NCBI GenBank assembly: GCA_019748195.1
Contig: JAIEPW010000034.1
Span: 1-64,000, forward strand
Source: Bryobacteraceae bacterium
GTDB lineage: Bacteria > Acidobacteriota > Terriglobia > Bryobacterales > Bryobacteraceae
Length of the DNA: 64,000 bases
Direction of reading: 5' to 3'
In this document: positions 33,509 to 41,367 of the stretch, in pieces
How positions within the stretch are numbered: the first letter of the stretch is position 1
Layout of the letters: every line of letters starts with the position of its first letter
Made by a program: the position numbers and the translations under genes
The notes under the pieces: generated by a model
Database searches by the model: none
Seen by the model: the letters and a program-made list of their open reading frames with translations, nothing else
What the model was told of the DNA's origin: nothing

Positions 33509-34117
33509 CTACGACGCGATCGAAACTACTTGCTGCTTTTCTGGCTCGGCGGTTGCTGCCACCAGGCCATGACTGTGCCGGCAGTTCGCGCAGTTGACGC
33601 CCGCGACGACGAATTGGACCGCTTGGCGGAACTCCGCCGGAATCGGGCGCACTTCGCCGCCGCGCGTGAAAAACTCGGGTGAGAGACCCTGCTTCAGCAA
33701 GTCGGCCGGCAGGTGCCCGTCGATTCCGTGGAACAGGATGGTTGACTCCGCTTTGGGTCGTCGGCCCTGCTCGGCCTTCCCAAGCCGATGCTTGGCGATC
33801 AGCACTTGGTAGGTCTGCTCTACTCGGGCAATCTCGACGCTCACGAACTCCGTCGCCACCGCCACGGAATGCGCGCCATTGCCGCCGATGCGATCCAGCT
33901 TCTGAAGCCAAGCCAACTGCTTCCCGTCTGGAGCGAAGAACGAGATGTAGCGCCCGACCTCACGGTTCGCGCCGCCGCTCTCGACGCCGCGCAACACCCA
34001 GCGATCAGCGCGCGTTTGGCGCTCGACCGTGACCCACGTTTGGCAGTAGATCCCTGCCGAGTCCAACCGCCGCAGCATCGCTTTCGGCAATACCAGTCTG
34101 CTCAACTCGCCTGCCAT
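33509..34117 (-). CDS. Hypothetical protein (202 aa) after the primase gene
   Basis: The ATG at 34117 has GGAGGAGA upstream and lies 16 bases before the end of the primase-like gene, so translation is coupled. The protein is mixed alpha/beta with repeated strands (YCQTWVTVER, WVLRGVESGG, EFVSVEIARVEQTYQV) and a single NCANCRH CxxC motif near the C-terminus. No known domain is recognised. Position in the operon suggests a role in replication or DNA handling of the element. Confidence 0.55.
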   Translation of the reverse strand: MAGELSRLVLPKAMLRRLDSAGIYCQTWVTVERQTRADRWVLRGVESGGANREVGRYISFFAPDGKQLAWLQKLDRIGGNGAHSVAVATEFVSVEIARVEQTYQVLIAKHRLGKAEQGRRPKAESTILFHGIDGHLPADLLKQGLSPEFFTRGGEVRPIPAEFRQAVQFVVAGVNCANCRHSHGLVAATAEPEKQQVVSIAS

Positions 34118-35070
34118 TGGCGTCTCTCCTCCCGGACCAGGCGGATCGGCACGCCGAGTGTGGCGCGGATCTGCTCTTTCGTGCATCCCGCCCAGCAGAT
34201 GTACTTGTGCGGTTCTCCCACCGAGATCGCGAGATTGTCGCGACCGCGATCCCGCCCGGCCGCCGCGCAACTCGGGCATTGAGTGACCCAGTTCCGGCCA
34301 ACACGCCGCTTAGGTCGCGGAGACAGATGCTCCAAGATGATGAACGAGCGTCCGCTGCCGGTCGGTGGAGGCTCAACCCGCGCGGGCGGTGGCTCATCGA
34401 ACTCGAGTCCTTGGATCAGTTGCTTCAGTTGCTCCTCGGTGACTCGCCTCAGGTTCCGCAGATATTGCATCTGCGCGTCCAGCGAATACGCGGCTCCGTA
34501 GAACCAATACCGCCGGTTCACCGCGCGGTGGATTCCCAGGGGAGCACGGATCGCATTCCCGAACTGGCCGTCTTCGAGGCGGTCTTGTTTGGGGAACAGT
34601 TCGATCCCGTCCGCTGCGCCCGCCTTCAGATTCACCAAGAGCTTGCCAGCCAGATGCTGAATGTAGACACGTGCATGCCGAGCGAGCACGGGCTCGGCGA
34701 AGAAGATCCAGAGATGCCCACCGCGACGACTCTGTTCGAGAGCCGCCTGCACGCCGTCCTGTTGAAGTTCGTATTGCAACTTGAGCAGATCGGCCAACGC
34801 TTGGCGGTAATCGGCGTCGATCGCCATCCACTTCACGCGCTGGTTCGCCGGATTGATCGCGTAGATACCCAGCGTGATCTCACCGGCCAGGTGCCGCTGG
34901 ATCTCGCGGAAGTCCGCCGACAGATCCCCCCCGTTCTTTGGACGGAAATAGTAGTGTCGGCCGGATTCCGGGTGGGGCCGTTCCGATTGCCGCGTGTACG
35001 GCCGCCGGTTCACGAACCATTGGGCGTACTCGCGGGCCATGTCCAACGTCGCCGTCAACAACTCGGCCAT
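34102..35070 (-). CDS. AEP-type primase-like protein with C-terminal zinc knuckle
   Basis: The N-terminal two thirds match the archaeo-eukaryotic primase domain of TOTE-type systems: AIDADY supplies catalytic Asp85 and Asp87, RRGGHLWIFF (about 114-123) the nucleotide-binding strand, FPKQD and GNAIRAPLGIHR the later conserved motifs. Residues 265-296 hold CxxC and CxxxC pairs (CPSC, then CWAGC) spaced like the zinc ribbon of primases. At 322 residues it has no helicase fused. It is the first gene of an operon ending with the methyltransferase and likely primes replication of the element after transfer. Confidence 0.72.
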   Translation of the reverse strand: MAELLTATLDMAREYAQWFVNRRPYTRQSERPHPESGRHYYFRPKNGGDLSADFREIQRHLAGEITLGIYAINPANQRVKWMAIDADYRQALADLLKLQYELQQDGVQAALEQSRRGGHLWIFFAEPVLARHARVYIQHLAGKLLVNLKAGAADGIELFPKQDRLEDGQFGNAIRAPLGIHRAVNRRYWFYGAAYSLDAQMQYLRNLRRVTEEQLKQLIQGLEFDEPPPARVEPPPTGSGRSFIILEHLSPRPKRRVGRNWVTQCPSCAAAGRDRGRDNLAISVGEPHKYICWAGCTKEQIRATLGVPIRLVREERRQWQAS

Positions 35071-35116
35071 ACAAGTTCCTTACACCCAATCCGAGTTATC
35101 TCCAAACGAGTTGCGG

Positions 35117-35473
35117 CTAGTGCCGGACCGCCGCGAGCCGGGAGGGGTCCTCAGCCAAGTCCAGCAGCCGGAAGTCTTTGATTTTCTGACGCATGTCGCA
35201 CATTCCATAGCCGCCGAATACGCCATCCGGCAACGAGAGCAGCCAAAAGCTGCCCTTCCGCCGGTCATATATATAGAACTCGCCCGAGCGGGCATCGCCG
35301 GGCGCCATGACGAACAGCAGCGCGCCCCGGGCGTATTCCACCCAGTGAGCGACCACGCCTTCGCCGAGCTTCAGGAACCCGGCAACGATTTCGGCGATGT
35401 CTCGTTCCGGGCGGGTGCCGAGGTCTCCTGTGGAGACCACCGGTCGTGCGTCGATTGCGAGTGAACTTGTCAT
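35117..35473 (-). CDS. Hypothetical protein (118 aa)
   Basis: Starts with AGGAAA nine bases before the ATG and precedes the primase-like gene by 46 bases on the same strand. The sequence is mixed: VAHWVEYARGALLFVMAPGDARSGEFYIYDRR forms an extended beta segment, and the C-terminus a charged helix. No family is recognised. It may be an accessory protein or regulator of the primase operon. Confidence 0.5.
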   Translation of the reverse strand: MTSSLAIDARPVVSTGDLGTRPERDIAEIVAGFLKLGEGVVAHWVEYARGALLFVMAPGDARSGEFYIYDRRKGSFWLLSLPDGVFGGYGMCDMRQKIKDFRLLDLAEDPSRLAAVRH

Positions 35474-35552
35474 TTTCGATTTCCTTTCTGGTTGTGATGG
35501 GGATTGACCGGAACTCCGTCCGCTTCAGCGACAATTGAGCAGGAGCGTGGTT

Positions 35553-35768
35553 ATGACCATGACCATCGAAGTCCCGATTCCCGACGATCTGATTGCACGC
35601 CTGGATCAGAAGGCCCGGAGTGCAGGTCTGGACCGCGAACAGTACATCCGTGCTCTGGTGTCTCGCGACTTGGCTGGCCCGAAAACATCCGACGAGATTC
35701 CGAGTGGCTTCCGCGAGGAAGTTGCCGCAAGCCGCGTCTCCGACAGCAATTTGAATCGCCTCTTCTAA
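35553..35768 (+). CDS. Orphan ribbon-helix-helix antitoxin-like protein (71 aa)
   Basis: Begins at ATG 35553 with AGGAGC upstream. TMTIEVPIPDDLIARLDQ is the ribbon strand and first helix, and KARSAGLDREQYIRALVSRD the second helix of an RHH repressor; the Ser/Asp/Glu-rich tail would bind a toxin. No toxin gene follows: the next 100 bases hold only a short frame (AVDDAGLYERALLPEGK), possibly a vestige. It is divergent from the 35117-35473 gene. Confidence 0.55.
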   Translation: MTMTIEVPIPDDLIARLDQKARSAGLDREQYIRALVSRDLAGPKTSDEIPSGFREEVAASRVSDSNLNRLF

Positions 35769-35868
35769 GTTCAAGGCTGGACCGCCTCGGCCAAGCCGTG
35801 GACGATGCGGGTCTCTATGAGCGCGCGCTCTTGCCTGAAGGAAAGTGACAACTCTGCACAGACGATGT

Positions 35869-36477
35869 TTAGCGCTCGCTACCCGGAGAACGGCTTTTCG
35901 TAGCCTTGCCGCTGTTCAGCCACGTCTCGATCCAATCAAGGAACGATAGGCGTCCGGTGCCGTCTGATTCGGGTTTGGCGCCTTCACCCGAGATCAGCCA
36001 CACGTTTCCGCGCTCGGGACCTGCTGTGATCAGCACGCATTCGATCCCGCAACCGTGTGTACCAAGGTAGATGTGGCCGTTTTTGTGCACTCGATCAACC
36101 GGCCCGCCGACGCTCTCATCAACTTCTGGGTCGTTATCCCACAGCCACGGCTCACGTAGAGAGAATTCGGTTGCAGGCGAAAATCCAGGCCACACGCTGC
36201 CCGCGGAGTTCTGATCCGAACGCTGCACTGGGGCGAGGCCGTACAGCGGCGGACCATCACCGCCGTTTCCGGCCTCCAACACAAAACGCCGGTAGTCTTC
36301 TGGCAAAGTGATTCCGTACGTAGATTCGAAGCTTCGCACGGTGCGTTCAAAGGCGTTCGACTTGAGGCGCAGGCCAAGGTCCGCGTACTTGCGCCGCACG
36401 CTGGCTATCCGTGCTTCAATATCCGACGTCATTCGTGGTAATTGTAATCGCGCGTCCGCGTCCAGCGCTGTTGGCAT
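35869..36477 (-). CDS. SMI1/KNR4 (SUKH) family immunity-type protein
   Basis: SUKH proteins neutralise nucleic-acid-degrading toxins in bacterial polymorphic toxin systems. The signature is FERTVRSFESTYGITLPEDYRRFVLEAGNGG (about 43-73), followed by W/G-rich strands and a C-terminal FLDWIETWLNSG. At 202 residues it is a normal single-domain member. It starts within two bases of the Rad52-like gene's stop, so it is probably expressed with it. A second start (ATG 36432) is possible. No cognate toxin was found in the window. Confidence 0.82.
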   Translation of the reverse strand: MPTALDADARLQLPRMTSDIEARIASVRRKYADLGLRLKSNAFERTVRSFESTYGITLPEDYRRFVLEAGNGGDGPPLYGLAPVQRSDQNSAGSVWPGFSPATEFSLREPWLWDNDPEVDESVGGPVDRVHKNGHIYLGTHGCGIECVLITAGPERGNVWLISGEGAKPESDGTGRLSFLDWIETWLNSGKATKSRSPGSER

Positions 36478-36479
36478 CG

Positions 36480-37682
36480 CTACCGTAATCGCTGAATCGC
36501 CGCCTCGACCGCCGGCAGGTCTCCCGCTGACAGGTCCTTCAACCCGTCCAAACTAAGCCGACCGCCGGACGCTTCCGCAATCACCTCCGCAAGGCGCTTC
36601 CGATCCCGCTCGGCAACTTTCCGGGCAGCCTGGAGCAGACGTCCGCGAGCGCCGTCGATTTGACTGCAATCGGTCGCTGGTGAACCAGCCTCGCTTTCGG
36701 CGCGCTGCAGCAGACCCTTCAACGCATCCCGGCTCGGGATGTCGTCGATGGAGTCGCTGGCCAAGTTCATTTCCTGGCACATCACCGCGTAACGGGAGTC
36801 GCCGATCTTCGCCACCGCCGCGCGCAGCCGCTCTACTCCGCGGTTGACGTCGGTCAGCTTGTCCATCACGATGGTGAGCTTCGTGAACCCAAGCTTCTCC
36901 GGCTCGGTGACGCCGCCGAACTTCTGGAGCGTGAATTTCGCCAAGCCAAGGCCGACCGCTTCGCTCAAACGCTTCACCTGAGCGAGCGCTTCCTCCCGAA
37001 CCACGCCTTGACGTGGTTGAGGCGTCTGCTTCGGCGGCGTCGTCCGCACTGGACGAAGGTTCGACGGCAGTGCCCACTCCGGCAGATTCGGCGTGCGCAC
37101 CGGCTGATTGTGTTGGTTCAGGTCCTCCCACACTTTGTCGAGATCGTACAGGTACCGGCCCAAGCCGAAGCACGCACACGCGCGCTTGAACGCCTGCGCC
37201 TCGGCGCGCGTCGCCGAGTTCTCGTCATCGGCCCATTCCTCACCAACGCCCGTGTGCGAGCCGAGTCCAACGACGGTCACGGTCGAAACGACCACGACCT
37301 TCGCACAGATGCTGGTCTGCTTTTCGCCTTTGGGTCCCTGGCGCGTCACGCGCTCAAAGTTCTGGGCGACCTGGACGTTGTACGTGCGCGTCCATCCCCA
37401 CTCGCCGAACACATCGTTCAGCCGGTCCGTGTACGCGCGTTGGTCGGCGTACGCCACCAGTTGACCGCGTTTGACCGTTCCGTTCTTCGACTGCTGCGTG
37501 GACGTCGCCGTCACCCGCCAGCGAATCTCGCTAGGATCGAACGGTTCAAGTAGCTGTTTCCGAATCTGCTCGATGCGGTCCGGCGAAACCGTGTCGCTCT
37601 GCGCAACTGCCGCCATGATTGGCACCGTCGCGATAGGCGGCACCGGTTGTTCGTGCATAGCTGCACCATTGACGTAGCTCAT
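36480..37682 (-). CDS. Rad52-family single-strand annealing protein
   Basis: Rad52-like annealases pair complementary single strands in phage and plasmid recombination. The N-terminal 50 residues are flexible. The core (about 60-190) has VAYADQRAYTDRLNDVFGEWGWTRTY, a strand pair, and a RAEAQAFKRACACFGLGRYLYDL segment, the most conserved part of the Rad52/DUF1071 fold. The C-terminal 200 residues are helical and specific to this group. The ATG at 37682 lacks a longer plausible extension. Together with SSB, primase and helicase it forms the element's recombination toolkit. Confidence 0.8.
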   Translation of the reverse strand: MSYVNGAAMHEQPVPPIATVPIMAAVAQSDTVSPDRIEQIRKQLLEPFDPSEIRWRVTATSTQQSKNGTVKRGQLVAYADQRAYTDRLNDVFGEWGWTRTYNVQVAQNFERVTRQGPKGEKQTSICAKVVVVSTVTVVGLGSHTGVGEEWADDENSATRAEAQAFKRACACFGLGRYLYDLDKVWEDLNQHNQPVRTPNLPEWALPSNLRPVRTTPPKQTPQPRQGVVREEALAQVKRLSEAVGLGLAKFTLQKFGGVTEPEKLGFTKLTIVMDKLTDVNRGVERLRAAVAKIGDSRYAVMCQEMNLASDSIDDIPSRDALKGLLQRAESEAGSPATDCSQIDGARGRLLQAARKVAERDRKRLAEVIAEASGGRLSLDGLKDLSAGDLPAVEAAIQRLR

Positions 37683-37759
37683 GACTATTCCTTTCTGACC
37701 GACAATTCCCACTGCTCGCTTGCGCGATTCCGCCACAATCCGCAACACTCGTAAATGGA

Positions 37760-38725
37760 ATGTTCCGGATCGCGCGGCTCCTGACCGCCTTCTCTTGCGC
37801 CGCTTGCACCGCGTCAAGCCAACAGCCGACGTTCGACCAACTAGCAGCGCTGTTTCAAAACCAAGCGGTGCCGTCGCTTCGCGCGGAAGTGCGGCAGATC
37901 CCCGCTCGTTCCGGCGCGCGATTCTTCGACCTTTCGTTCGCCAGCCCAGTGAATGGCCGCGTACCTGGCGTGCTGATCACACCTGATCGCTCCGGGCGTT
38001 TCCCCGTTCTGCTCTTTGGGCACTGGATGATGGAGGGTTCACCGCTTCGCAACCGCAACGAGTTCCTGGAAGAAGCCGTGGTCCTGGCCCGAGCGGGCGC
38101 GATCTGCCTCCTCCTAGACACACCTCTGGTGCGCGAAGGAGTGAAACGAGACCCGGACGTCATGCACGGTCAAGAACCACTTGCCGCCGTACAGATGACG
38201 CGCGAGTGGCGCCGTGCTCTCGACATCCTGCTTGCGCGCTCCGATGTAGACCCGAGTCGCGTTGCCTACGTTGGTCACAGCTTCAGTGCGGAAGTCGGCG
38301 CCAAACTCACCGCCGTCGAAAAGCGCATCCAATCGTTTGTGCTCATGGCCAACACGTATTCATTGCGCGACTTCGTCTACGATGAGCTCAACGACGCCAT
38401 GCTTGCCTGGCGGAAACAGTTCGGCGAGGAACGTGTTCGTGAATACCTGCAGCGCTTTGCGTTTCAGGATTCGCTTCCCTTCATCACGCACTCGGCTCCG
38501 GCTGCGGTGTTCGTACAGAACGGACGCGCCGATGCTGAGATACCTGAACGGATCGTTCGCGCCAGTGTTGCGCGCTTTCAGGAACCGAAGCGGTTGCAGT
38601 TCTACGACGCCGGGCACGAGTTGAACGCCGCTGCGCGCCGCGATCGCGTCCGCTGGCTCGCCGACCGGCTTGGGCTCAAGCCGGTCGACTACAAAGCGCT
38701 CGACGCCATTCCTCAACTCCGCTGA
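37760..38725 (+). CDS. Secreted alpha/beta hydrolase
   Basis: A signal peptide (about residues 1-20, FRIARLLTAFSC) leads to an alpha/beta hydrolase: the nucleophile elbow GHSFSAEVG at about residues 172-180 (Ser174), an Asp in NGRAD and a His in YDAGHEL, and an upstream GHWMMEG oxyanion region. At 321 residues it is a full single-domain enzyme of the esterase or dienelactone-hydrolase type. Its substrate is unknown. It is divergent from the Rad52-like gene, with only 77 bases between, and is probably chromosomal-type cargo. Confidence 0.78.
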   Translation: MFRIARLLTAFSCAACTASSQQPTFDQLAALFQNQAVPSLRAEVRQIPARSGARFFDLSFASPVNGRVPGVLITPDRSGRFPVLLFGHWMMEGSPLRNRNEFLEEAVVLARAGAICLLLDTPLVREGVKRDPDVMHGQEPLAAVQMTREWRRALDILLARSDVDPSRVAYVGHSFSAEVGAKLTAVEKRIQSFVLMANTYSLRDFVYDELNDAMLAWRKQFGEERVREYLQRFAFQDSLPFITHSAPAAVFVQNGRADAEIPERIVRASVARFQEPKRLQFYDAGHELNAAARRDRVRWLADRLGLKPVDYKALDAIPQLR

Positions 38726-38774
38726 GTGACCCCGGGAGCGGCCGCTGCGCATACCAACGGTCACCCCGCCCGAT

Positions 38775-39032
38775 CTAGCCGTACACCCGGTACTCGACCG
38801 GCTCACCGTCGCGCTTCAATTCGCACACTCGTTCCCGGTAGCCCCCGTCGTAGTCGCACACTTTGCCGCCGAAGAACCGCACATGCGTGTACCCGAGCGC
38901 ACGCAGCTTGGGCCTCAGAATATTCTCCTCAAAGAATCCGCTCCACGACCCTTCGTAGCTCCGGTAATGCACCAATTCGTCCAGGTCGCGATACCGCTGC
39001 GCACTGGCCGCCACTCGTTTTGACATGAACAT
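38775..39032 (-). CDS. Small hypothetical protein (85 aa)
   Basis: The ATG at 39032 has GGGAGA upstream. The protein is polar and aromatic-rich (YRDLDELVHYRSYEGSW, HVRFFGGKVCDYDGGY) with no known motif. A gap of 243 bases separates it from the next gene upstream, holding no other convincing gene. It lies on the same strand as the conjugation genes and may be the last gene of that transcript. Confidence 0.4.
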   Translation of the reverse strand: MFMSKRVAASAQRYRDLDELVHYRSYEGSWSGFFEENILRPKLRALGYTHVRFFGGKVCDYDGGYRERVCELKRDGEPVEYRVYG

Positions 39033-39275
39033 GTTTCAATCTCCCTTCATTCACTCGCCGGACTTCCACCAATGCCCTCACCTGCCCGCGCACATCACAC
39101 CTCGTCTCTCGACGCCCACGCGCGGCGAACCGTGGCCTCAACCGGCCATTTCCGCAAACCTCCACTCCACACAGGGGATGTCAAAGCGCATATCGCTGAG
39201 ACTGCGCCACTTACGGGGCGGCCTGCGACACAACTAGGGATCACTTAGGGATTCAATGCAGCAACGCGGCGGGGA

Positions 39276-40088
39276 TCAGGAAAGAAGATCAGCAATGCGC
39301 ACAACGCGCTTCGCGCGCGTGTCCGTTAGCATTGCTTTGCTCGGATCAGCAGCGAACTCGCGCGCAAGGGTTACGTACACCTTGTGCACAGCGTTGCGAA
39401 ATCCGTGGCTGACGAAGTCCGCAAGTTGCGCAGTTGGCGTGGCGTAGATGATGGCGTTCACGTACCGCTCATTCGCGAGTGCCTGACCGATGCGTTCGTA
39501 GTCCTGCGTTCGTTTGGGCGAACGCTCGTACTCGAGTGCCACAACCGCGGCGCGTTCGCCGGTGCGAAACTTCACGATCGCGTCAAAGTCCTTGGCATGG
39601 ACGTTGGCCGTGTAGTTGTTCTCCGCGCGAATCTCCGGCTCGAATTGCCAGTAGCCGAACAGCTCGGACCGGCTCACCTGGAGGTAAATCTCGAACAACT
39701 CGACATCGTGTCGCACTTGGTTGCGACGGCTGCCGTGCGTCGTCCGCGTACCAATCTCGACGATGTCGCGCTCCTTTCCTGCAAGAACAGCTTCGCCTTC
39801 GCGCGAAAGTGTCAGCACCGGCGTGTCAAGATCCGGGATAGCAGTGCGTAAGAGGTAACCCTTCTCGGCCAGCGTGCGCACCCGGCGGCTGAACGTGTCC
39901 CACAATGTCTTCTCCATGCGCACCATGCCAGGTCCGATAGACGCGCTACTTGGCGCGGTCGTTCCGGCCACCCTGTACAAGGCTCGGAACACTTGTCTCA
40001 CGGTCGCGTGGCCGGCGTGATACACGATGCGGAGTGTTGGGATATCTAGCCGATCAGACAGCGTGATCGAACCCTTCAGGTACCGCAT
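39276..40088 (-). CDS. Replication-relaxation family protein
   Basis: The family is found on conjugative and integrative elements, where members bind the origin and help open or relax DNA. The N-terminal 130 residues have a winged-helix layout (TLRIVYHAGHATVRQVFRAL, then LAEKGYLLRT). The C-terminal half resembles a nuclease-like fold: HAKDFDAIVKFRTGERAAVVALEYERSP, with an Asp/Glu pattern like D...E.E seen in this family. It is the only gene here that could act at oriT, since no standard relaxase is present. Confidence 0.75.
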   Translation of the reverse strand: MRYLKGSITLSDRLDIPTLRIVYHAGHATVRQVFRALYRVAGTTAPSSASIGPGMVRMEKTLWDTFSRRVRTLAEKGYLLRTAIPDLDTPVLTLSREGEAVLAGKERDIVEIGTRTTHGSRRNQVRHDVELFEIYLQVSRSELFGYWQFEPEIRAENNYTANVHAKDFDAIVKFRTGERAAVVALEYERSPKRTQDYERIGQALANERYVNAIIYATPTAQLADFVSHGFRNAVHKVYVTLAREFAADPSKAMLTDTRAKRVVRIADLLS

Positions 40089-40091
40089 CGC

Positions 40092-40583
40092 TTACCACCT
40101 CGTCACTTGCCAAGTGCAGCTGCGACCGGTCGGCACCAGAACGGCGCAACCGCTGGCTCCGCGGACCCACCCGAATGCCCGGACGAGGAGCAACACCTCC
40201 TGGTGTTCGCCGCACTCGGAGAAGGAAAGTGCCTGCACTGACCCGCGATCCCAGCTACCCGAGCCAAGTCGCCCGACGAAAGCATTGGTCAGCGCTGCGA
40301 GAAACCAATCCGGCGGCGTGCTTTGCTCGGCCGGGCGATGTAGATGGATCGTTCGTGCCCCGTTGTGGACGGACACACGCGACGCGTGCCAGCGTGTTTG
40401 CGGCAATTGCGCGTTGGCTAGCACCCGATGCGCATCGACGGAAGGGAGGCGCACCAGTCCGAAGGACTGTGCTCGTGGACGTAACTGGCCCCTCACCTGC
40501 ACGCCCGTCGTGTTCCAAACTGTTCGTGGGTCCTTCTTGTTCGCCAGCCAAACGGAACCGAACGACACTGCGTGTACGATCAT
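40092..40583 (-). CDS. Hypothetical transfer-operon protein (163 aa)
   Basis: Its start overlaps the stop of the upstream membrane protein (ATGA) and it ends three bases before the replication-relaxation gene, so it is a true operon member. It is a Trp- and Arg-rich soluble protein with no recognised motif (TPPDWFLAALTNAFVGRLG, EVLLLVRAFGWVRG). It may be a small adaptor of the transfer apparatus. Confidence 0.5.
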   Translation of the reverse strand: MIVHAVSFGSVWLANKKDPRTVWNTTGVQVRGQLRPRAQSFGLVRLPSVDAHRVLANAQLPQTRWHASRVSVHNGARTIHLHRPAEQSTPPDWFLAALTNAFVGRLGSGSWDRGSVQALSFSECGEHQEVLLLVRAFGWVRGASGCAVLVPTGRSCTWQVTRW

Positions 40584-41359
40584 GAGCCGTTCCTCTTCGA
40601 CTTCGCTGCCAACTGACCTTCCGCTCTCGCAAGGCGAGCCGCGAGTTCAGCATTGGGGGACTCCGCCGTGCGGTGTTGCAGATCGTCTTCGAGTTGGCGA
40701 AGCCGCGCTTCGATCTTGGCGCTCTCCGTCTCCCTGTCAGTGAGCTTCGCCGTCAACCTGGCCACTTCTGTCTTGGACGCTGCCAGATCCGAGAGCAGTT
40801 CATCCAAGGTCTGACCGCCCTCAGTGTTCAGTGTGGGCAGGCCGTCCACCACGCGGTTGCACATTTCCATGTGCCGGTTGTGCGTAGCAATGGCCTCCCG
40901 CGCCCGCAGTTCGGTAAGAGTTCGCGCGTTGATGGCGTCGGCCAAGGATTCGGCCGCCACCCACTTCACCTGCCGCAGCTTGTCCCACCACAGCCAGCAC
41001 GTGGTCAGCAGGATGACGATCAGCGCCAACTGGAACGCGCACAGCCTGAAGTAGGGATTCTCGACCGACTGCTCGGAGAGAACGGCAAAACGGCGGTCGA
41101 ACTCGTCACCCCACCGGATCTGCCGAGGATTCAGAACCCGAAGATAGAAGCCGAAGATTGATTCGCGCGGCTCGATTTGGTTCAGCGGAATCGGCCTGTA
41201 CGGCTGCTTCGGATCGACACCGACGTATCCATCCCCACTCGGGACGACTCTCGGCGCGGGCTGCTGCTTCTTCTGGTTGGCCTGCTGTGGTGGTGATTGC
41301 GCCAGCACGACACCGAGCGCAAGCAGAAACCCGACTGACGCAACTAAAGTGATGCGCAT
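40580..41359 (-). CDS. Membrane-anchored coiled-coil protein of the transfer operon
   Basis: The first 20 residues are a signal-like hydrophobic helix. A Pro/Lys linker follows, and a membrane helix around LCAFQLALIVILLTTCWLWW (about 107-126). The C-terminal 100 residues form a strong coiled coil (LDELLSDLAASKTEVARL, LTDRETESAKIEARL). The N-terminal part would lie outside and the coiled coil inside. No family is recognised, but it resembles scaffold proteins of conjugation systems. Starts with AGGAGG. Confidence 0.5.
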   Translation of the reverse strand: MRITLVASVGFLLALGVVLAQSPPQQANQKKQQPAPRVVPSGDGYVGVDPKQPYRPIPLNQIEPRESIFGFYLRVLNPRQIRWGDEFDRRFAVLSEQSVENPYFRLCAFQLALIVILLTTCWLWWDKLRQVKWVAAESLADAINARTLTELRAREAIATHNRHMEMCNRVVDGLPTLNTEGGQTLDELLSDLAASKTEVARLTAKLTDRETESAKIEARLRQLEDDLQHRTAESPNAELAARLARAEGQLAAKSKRNGS

Positions 41360-41367
41360 CCTGCCTC

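Noticed and set aside
34102-35070. A full TOTE conflict system
   Set aside because: Only the primase-like domain is seen; no fused helicase or nuclease of the TOTE type is nearby.
34117-35181. Plus-strand open frame opposite the primase-like gene
   Set aside because: Leu/Arg/Pro-rich antisense shadow; the minus strand has conserved Asp and zinc motifs and coupled neighbours.
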